From positions 1 to 7,983 of the forward strand of contig JAKAPN010000043.1 in assembly GCA_021822995.1 (NCBI GenBank): 7,983 nucleotides of DNA, written 5' to 3'. Below the pieces are notes generated by a model that was given only the letters and a program-made list of their open reading frames with translations, was not told the DNA's origin and did no database searches. Position numbers and translations under genes: made by a program. Source of the DNA: an archaeon. GTDB taxonomy: Archaea > Thermoproteota > Nitrososphaeria > Nitrososphaerales > Gagatemarchaeaceae. Shown one piece after another: positions 5,821 through 7,983 of the stretch. Position 1 is the stretch's first letter; every line of letters starts with the position of its first letter.

Positions 5821-5828
5821 CGAGTTCA

Positions 5829-6347
5829 ATGGAGACTCTTTGGGTCAACCGATTTGGTATGCTTGGTCATGGAAATTCCAGTCAGAAGTTTCTTATCGGC
5901 ACCCCGGACAAAGGCGAGGCGAGTAAGACAACGGCATTCGACAACCAAGACGCACATCTGTTCACGCCGCAGGAGGCTTCCAAGCTTCTCCCCGACATCA
6001 GGCCGAAGATGAAGGAGCTCATAGAGAGGAAGAAGGCGGTGGCGACGCTGCATAACGAGATCGAGAAGTACAACATAATCGGGTTCAAGACCGCGGAAGT
6101 GGTCGAAAAGGCGGCGCAGCTGGACGCGCTCGTTGACGACATGAGCAGGGAGATAGCGGAGCTCGAGGACCTGGGAGTAGAAGTGAGAGACCTGGACTAC
6201 GGCCTGGTGGACTTCCCCGCCGAGCGGTACGGCGAGAGCGTGATGCTCTGCTGGAGGTACGGCGAGCCTGACGTCTCATACTGGCACAAGCCAAAGGAAG
6301 GATACAACGGCCGCAAGTCGTTGCGGATCCAGCTCATCCAGCCTTAG
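5829..6347 (+). CDS. DUF2203 family protein with a non-conserved N-terminal extension
   Basis: The 172-residue product has a DUF2203 core of about 130 residues, starting at HLFTPQEASKLLPDIRPKMKEL (43 onward). A charged helical, possibly coiled-coil stretch (about 48-116) follows, ending in MSREIAELEDLGVEVRD. The compact C-terminal signature GLVDFPAERYGE, LCWRYGEPDVSYWH and GYNGRKSL (about 126-165) is strongly family-like. The function of DUF2203 is unknown; no catalytic residues can be named. The first 42 residues do not resemble the family, and their codons are noticeably less GC-rich at third positions than the core. ATG 5829 is supported by a GGAG; ATG 5859 is the only other standard start, and no ATG, GTG or TTG occurs in frame between it and the core. 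The gene stands alone between divergent and convergent neighbours, and its stop codon interlocks with that of the amidohydrolase. Confidence 0.82.
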   Translation: METLWVNRFGMLGHGNSSQKFLIGTPDKGEASKTTAFDNQDAHLFTPQEASKLLPDIRPKMKELIERKKAVATLHNEIEKYNIIGFKTAEVVEKAAQLDALVDDMSREIAELEDLGVEVRDLDYGLVDFPAERYGESVMLCWRYGEPDVSYWHKPKEGYNGRKSLRIQLIQP

Positions 6348-7189
6348 AGCCCGAGCATCCTCTTCGCGTTTCCGCCGAGCAGCTTCTCCGCGACCCCTGG
6401 TTTGAGCCTCGGCGCGAGGTCCCGCTTGAAGCCCTCCATCCACTCCTTCTGCCTCAGCATGGGGTAGTCGGTGCCGAAGAGGAACCGGTCCTGCAAGATG
6501 CCGTTGAGGTACGGCATGATGCTGGGAGGGAGATACTTCGGTTTCCACCCGGAAACGTCGATGAAAACGTTAGGGCTCCTGAGCGCGACCGCTATCGTCA
6601 CGTCTGGCCATGGCCACCCGAAGTGGGCCATCACAACCTTCAGGTCAGGGAAGCTCTGGCAGACTTCGTCCATGAGCTCTGGTTTGCTGTACCGGATCTC
6701 CGTGTCCCCGAGGCCGGTCGTCCCGGTGTGGAAGAGTATCGGCACCTTCGCGTCCTGGCAGTATTCGTAGATCGGGAACATCAGTTTCCTGTCGTTCAGG
6801 TACACCGAGTTGGCGCTGCCGTGGATCTTCAGGCCGCGCATCCCAAGAGTCCCGACCGCCCTCTTCAGCTCCTGGAGCGCGGCCCTGCCGGCGTTGGGGT
6901 CGACCCCGGCGAACGCTAGCAGCCTGTCACCTGACTTGGCGGCTATCTTGGCCACTTCATCGTTCCTGAGCGTGTAGTTCCTGAAGGCCCGGTTCTTCGT
7001 CGCCCTGGTGTCCTGCCCGAGTATGACAGCCTTGGACACGCCGGCTTCGGCCATCTCTTCCAGGAGCTGGTCGGTAGAGACGGGGAGCTTCGCCGCGTCA
7101 AGCTTGAAGAAGTCGCACGCCTTCATGATTGGCCCGTTCTTCTCCATGAATTCGCGGGTCCAAGGGTGCACATGGACGTCGATGATCAT
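6344..7189 (-). CDS. Amidohydrolase-2 family (ACMSD-like) metal-dependent hydrolase or decarboxylase
   Basis: This 281-residue TIM-barrel protein belongs to the amidohydrolase-related family (PF04909), which includes 2-amino-3-carboxymuconate semialdehyde decarboxylase, resorcylate decarboxylases and various lactonases and hydrolases. The metal-binding H-x-H is His6/His8 in IIDVHVHPW. Further conserved positions are Lys121/His123 in GLKIHG, His154 in LFHTG, His189 in MAHFGWPW and Asp241 in FGTDYP, the expected order for strands 1 to 8. The C-terminal EKLLGGNAKRMLGL is typical of the family. ATG 7189 is preferred over the in-frame GTG at 7195 because a TATA-like TTAAT is centred nearly 30 nt upstream of it and the family starts close to the H-x-H motif. 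It is transcribed alone, divergent from the peroxiredoxin. The reaction (hydrolysis or non-oxidative decarboxylation) cannot be determined; a role in aromatic catabolism alongside the left-hand block is only a possibility. Confidence 0.88.
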   Translation of the reverse strand: MIIDVHVHPWTREFMEKNGPIMKACDFFKLDAAKLPVSTDQLLEEMAEAGVSKAVILGQDTRATKNRAFRNYTLRNDEVAKIAAKSGDRLLAFAGVDPNAGRAALQELKRAVGTLGMRGLKIHGSANSVYLNDRKLMFPIYEYCQDAKVPILFHTGTTGLGDTEIRYSKPELMDEVCQSFPDLKVVMAHFGWPWPDVTIAVALRSPNVFIDVSGWKPKYLPPSIMPYLNGILQDRFLFGTDYPMLRQKEWMEGFKRDLAPRLKPGVAEKLLGGNAKRMLGL

Positions 7190-7212
7190 TGCCACGTCCG
7201 GATGCGGGGAGG

Positions 7213-7229
7213 AATCATTAACTTTTTTT
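7213..7229. promoter_or_regulatory. AT-rich element of a divergent promoter (amidohydrolase / peroxiredoxin)
   Basis: AATCATTAACTTTTTTT is the only AT-rich run in the gap. On the minus strand its AGTTAATGATT part is centred about 28-30 nt from the ATG at 7189; on the plus strand TTAACTTT is centred about 29 nt from the ATG at 7252. The same few bases are thus correctly spaced for leaderless starts in both directions. The seven-T run could also resemble a terminator, but no gene ends here. Confidence 0.55.
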
Positions 7230-7251
7230 GCACGTGTTCAGGAACCTGCCC

Positions 7252-7728
7252 ATGGTCTCGAAGCGGAAGCCGCTCTCCGAAGGCGACCTGGCACCTGACT
7301 TCGAACTCCCCTCGTCCGCGGGCAAGCCTGTGAAGCTAAGTTCGCTCAGGGGGAGACAGGTCGTCCTCTACTTCTATCCGAAGGACGACACCCCCGGGTG
7401 CACGGTCGAGGCCTGCCAGTTCAGGGACGAGACTCCGCGGTTCGACAAGCTGGACGCGGTCGTCCTTGGAGTCAGCAGAGACTCCCTGAAGTCTCACGCC
7501 AAGTTCATCGAGAAGTACTCCCTCAACTTCACTCTGCTGAGCGACGAAGACCTGAAGGCACATCGCCTCTACGACACGTGGAAAGAGAAGAACAACTATG
7601 GGAGGAAGTACATGGGGACGGAAAGGTCGACGTTCGTCATCGGCAGCGACGGAAAGATCAAGAAGATATTCAGGAAGGTGTCGCCGAAGGGGCACGAAGC
7701 TCAGGTACTGGCAGAGCTGGGGCCGTAG
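7252..7728 (+). CDS. bcp: Thioredoxin-dependent peroxiredoxin, Bcp/PrxQ type
   Basis: The 158-residue cytosolic peroxidase reduces H2O2 and organic hydroperoxides. The peroxidatic Cys50 lies in YFYPKDDTPGCTVEAC, and the resolving Cys55 five residues later gives the intramolecular C-x4-C arrangement of atypical two-Cys Bcp enzymes, recycled by thioredoxin or a similar donor. DFELPSSAGKPVKLSSLRG (16-34) is the usual N-terminal strand region, and YGRKYMGTERSTFVI (116-130) carries the conserved Arg125 of the active site. In-frame TTG 7228 and GTG 7234 lie upstream, but ATG 7252 matches the family length and has a TATA-like element centred about 29 nt before it. No Shine-Dalgarno is seen, consistent with leaderless translation. 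The downstream membrane-protein gene begins about 9 nt after the stop and may be cotranscribed. Confidence 0.94.
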   Translation: MVSKRKPLSEGDLAPDFELPSSAGKPVKLSSLRGRQVVLYFYPKDDTPGCTVEACQFRDETPRFDKLDAVVLGVSRDSLKSHAKFIEKYSLNFTLLSDEDLKAHRLYDTWKEKNNYGRKYMGTERSTFVIGSDGKIKKIFRKVSPKGHEAQVLAELGP

Positions 7729-7737
7729 GACGAGGGC

Positions 7738-7983
7738 TTGGGCTCGTTCTTCGCCGGAGTGAAAGCAGGGACCCTCGGTGGTTTCCTGTACGTTGGGGGG
7801 ACCGCTGTGTTCAACGTGGCGCTCCTTTACCTCCTCAAGCCTGACGTGCTGGGTTTCATCCAGCAGCAGTATTCTACGCTCTGCACCCCAGGCGCTGTGG
7901 TGAACGCGACGAGCGGACTGGAGGAGTGTTTCTCTTCTGTGGTTGCGGTAGACGTCCCGTACATAGCCTTCGTCGCGTTCTTC
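7738..7983 (+). CDS. Small membrane protein, hypothetical (C-terminus cut by window edge)
   Basis: An open frame with no stop runs from just after the peroxiredoxin stop to the right edge: 82 codons from a TTG at 7738, or 75 from the GTG at 7759. It has a charged/small N-terminus and a hydrophobic segment GTLGGFLYVGGTAVFNVALLY in part (about 11-33), likely a transmembrane helix. A polar loop of about 38 residues (34-71) with Cys49 and Cys64 and an N-A-T sequon at Asn56 follows. A second hydrophobic segment begins at DVPYIAFVAFF (72-82) and is cut off. The loop composition suggests it faces outside the cell, where the cysteines could pair and Asn56 could be glycosylated (inference). I do not recognise the family. 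Neither start has a good Shine-Dalgarno or a TATA-like box, so it is probably read on the peroxiredoxin transcript. Confidence 0.72.
   Translation, partial: MGSFFAGVKAGTLGGFLYVGGTAVFNVALLYLLKPDVLGFIQQQYSTLCTPGAVVNATSGLEECFSSVVAVDVPYIAFVAFF

Noticed and set aside
7223..7229. The T7 run as an archaeal poly-T terminator
   Set aside because: No gene ends just upstream on the plus strand; the run lies in a divergent gap and fits a promoter better.
1..7983. Mobile elements, CRISPR arrays, phage or toxin-antitoxin genes
   Set aside because: No transposase, integrase, terminal inverted repeats, spaced direct repeats or defence-like proteins were seen; all genes look like housekeeping or catabolic functions.

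Overview
The window reads as a compact, high-GC archaeal chromosome segment. No rRNA or other marker is present, so the assignment rests on habits of the sequence. Most genes start with almost no leader, about 27-30 nt downstream of a TATA-like AT-rich patch. AGG/AGA arginine and ATA isoleucine codons are frequent despite the high GC, and TTG starts are common. A DUF2203 protein, a PduO-type corrinoid adenosyltransferase and bacterial-style beta-oxidation enzymes would fit a Nitrososphaeria/Thaumarchaeota-related or neighbouring lineage; that placement is inference.

Layout, left to right. (1) A hotdog-fold acyl-CoA thioesterase on the minus strand, cut by the left edge (1-275). (2) A plus-strand block at 337-5225: a GNAT acetyltransferase, a classical enoyl-CoA hydratase, a second crotonase of PaaG type, a thiolase, and an NAD(P)-dependent aldehyde dehydrogenase. 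(3) A convergent corrinoid adenosyltransferase (5212-5757, minus). (4) A DUF2203 protein (5829-6347, plus). (5) A convergent amidohydrolase-2/ACMSD-like metal hydrolase (6344-7189, minus). (6) A Bcp-type peroxiredoxin (7252-7728, plus), followed after 9 nt by a membrane protein cut by the right edge.

How they may work together: hydratase, isomerase-like crotonase and thiolase supply the hydration, double-bond or ring rearrangement, and thiolytic steps of CoA-thioester catabolism. The thioesterase could release stalled acyl-CoAs, and the aldehyde dehydrogenase could oxidise an aldehyde intermediate. The subtypes (PaaG-like crotonase, PcaF/PaaJ-like thiolase) resemble parts of the bacterial phenylacetyl-CoA/beta-ketoadipate route as much as fatty-acid oxidation. 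No CoA ligase, acyl-CoA dehydrogenase or 3-hydroxyacyl-CoA dehydrogenase is in the window. The adenosyltransferase, DUF2203, amidohydrolase and peroxiredoxin look like independent single-gene units.

The three divergent gaps (276-336, 5758-5828, 7190-7251) each contain one short AT-rich element that could serve both directions. Both convergent pairs overlap at their stop codons (14 nt and 4 nt). The only sizeable non-coding stretch is 2372-2533 (162 nt). I saw no tRNA, rRNA, CRISPR array, insertion sequence or long repeat. I did not find a clearly novel multi-gene system; the most interesting points are the catabolic cluster, the promoter architecture and the atypical N-terminus of the DUF2203 protein.
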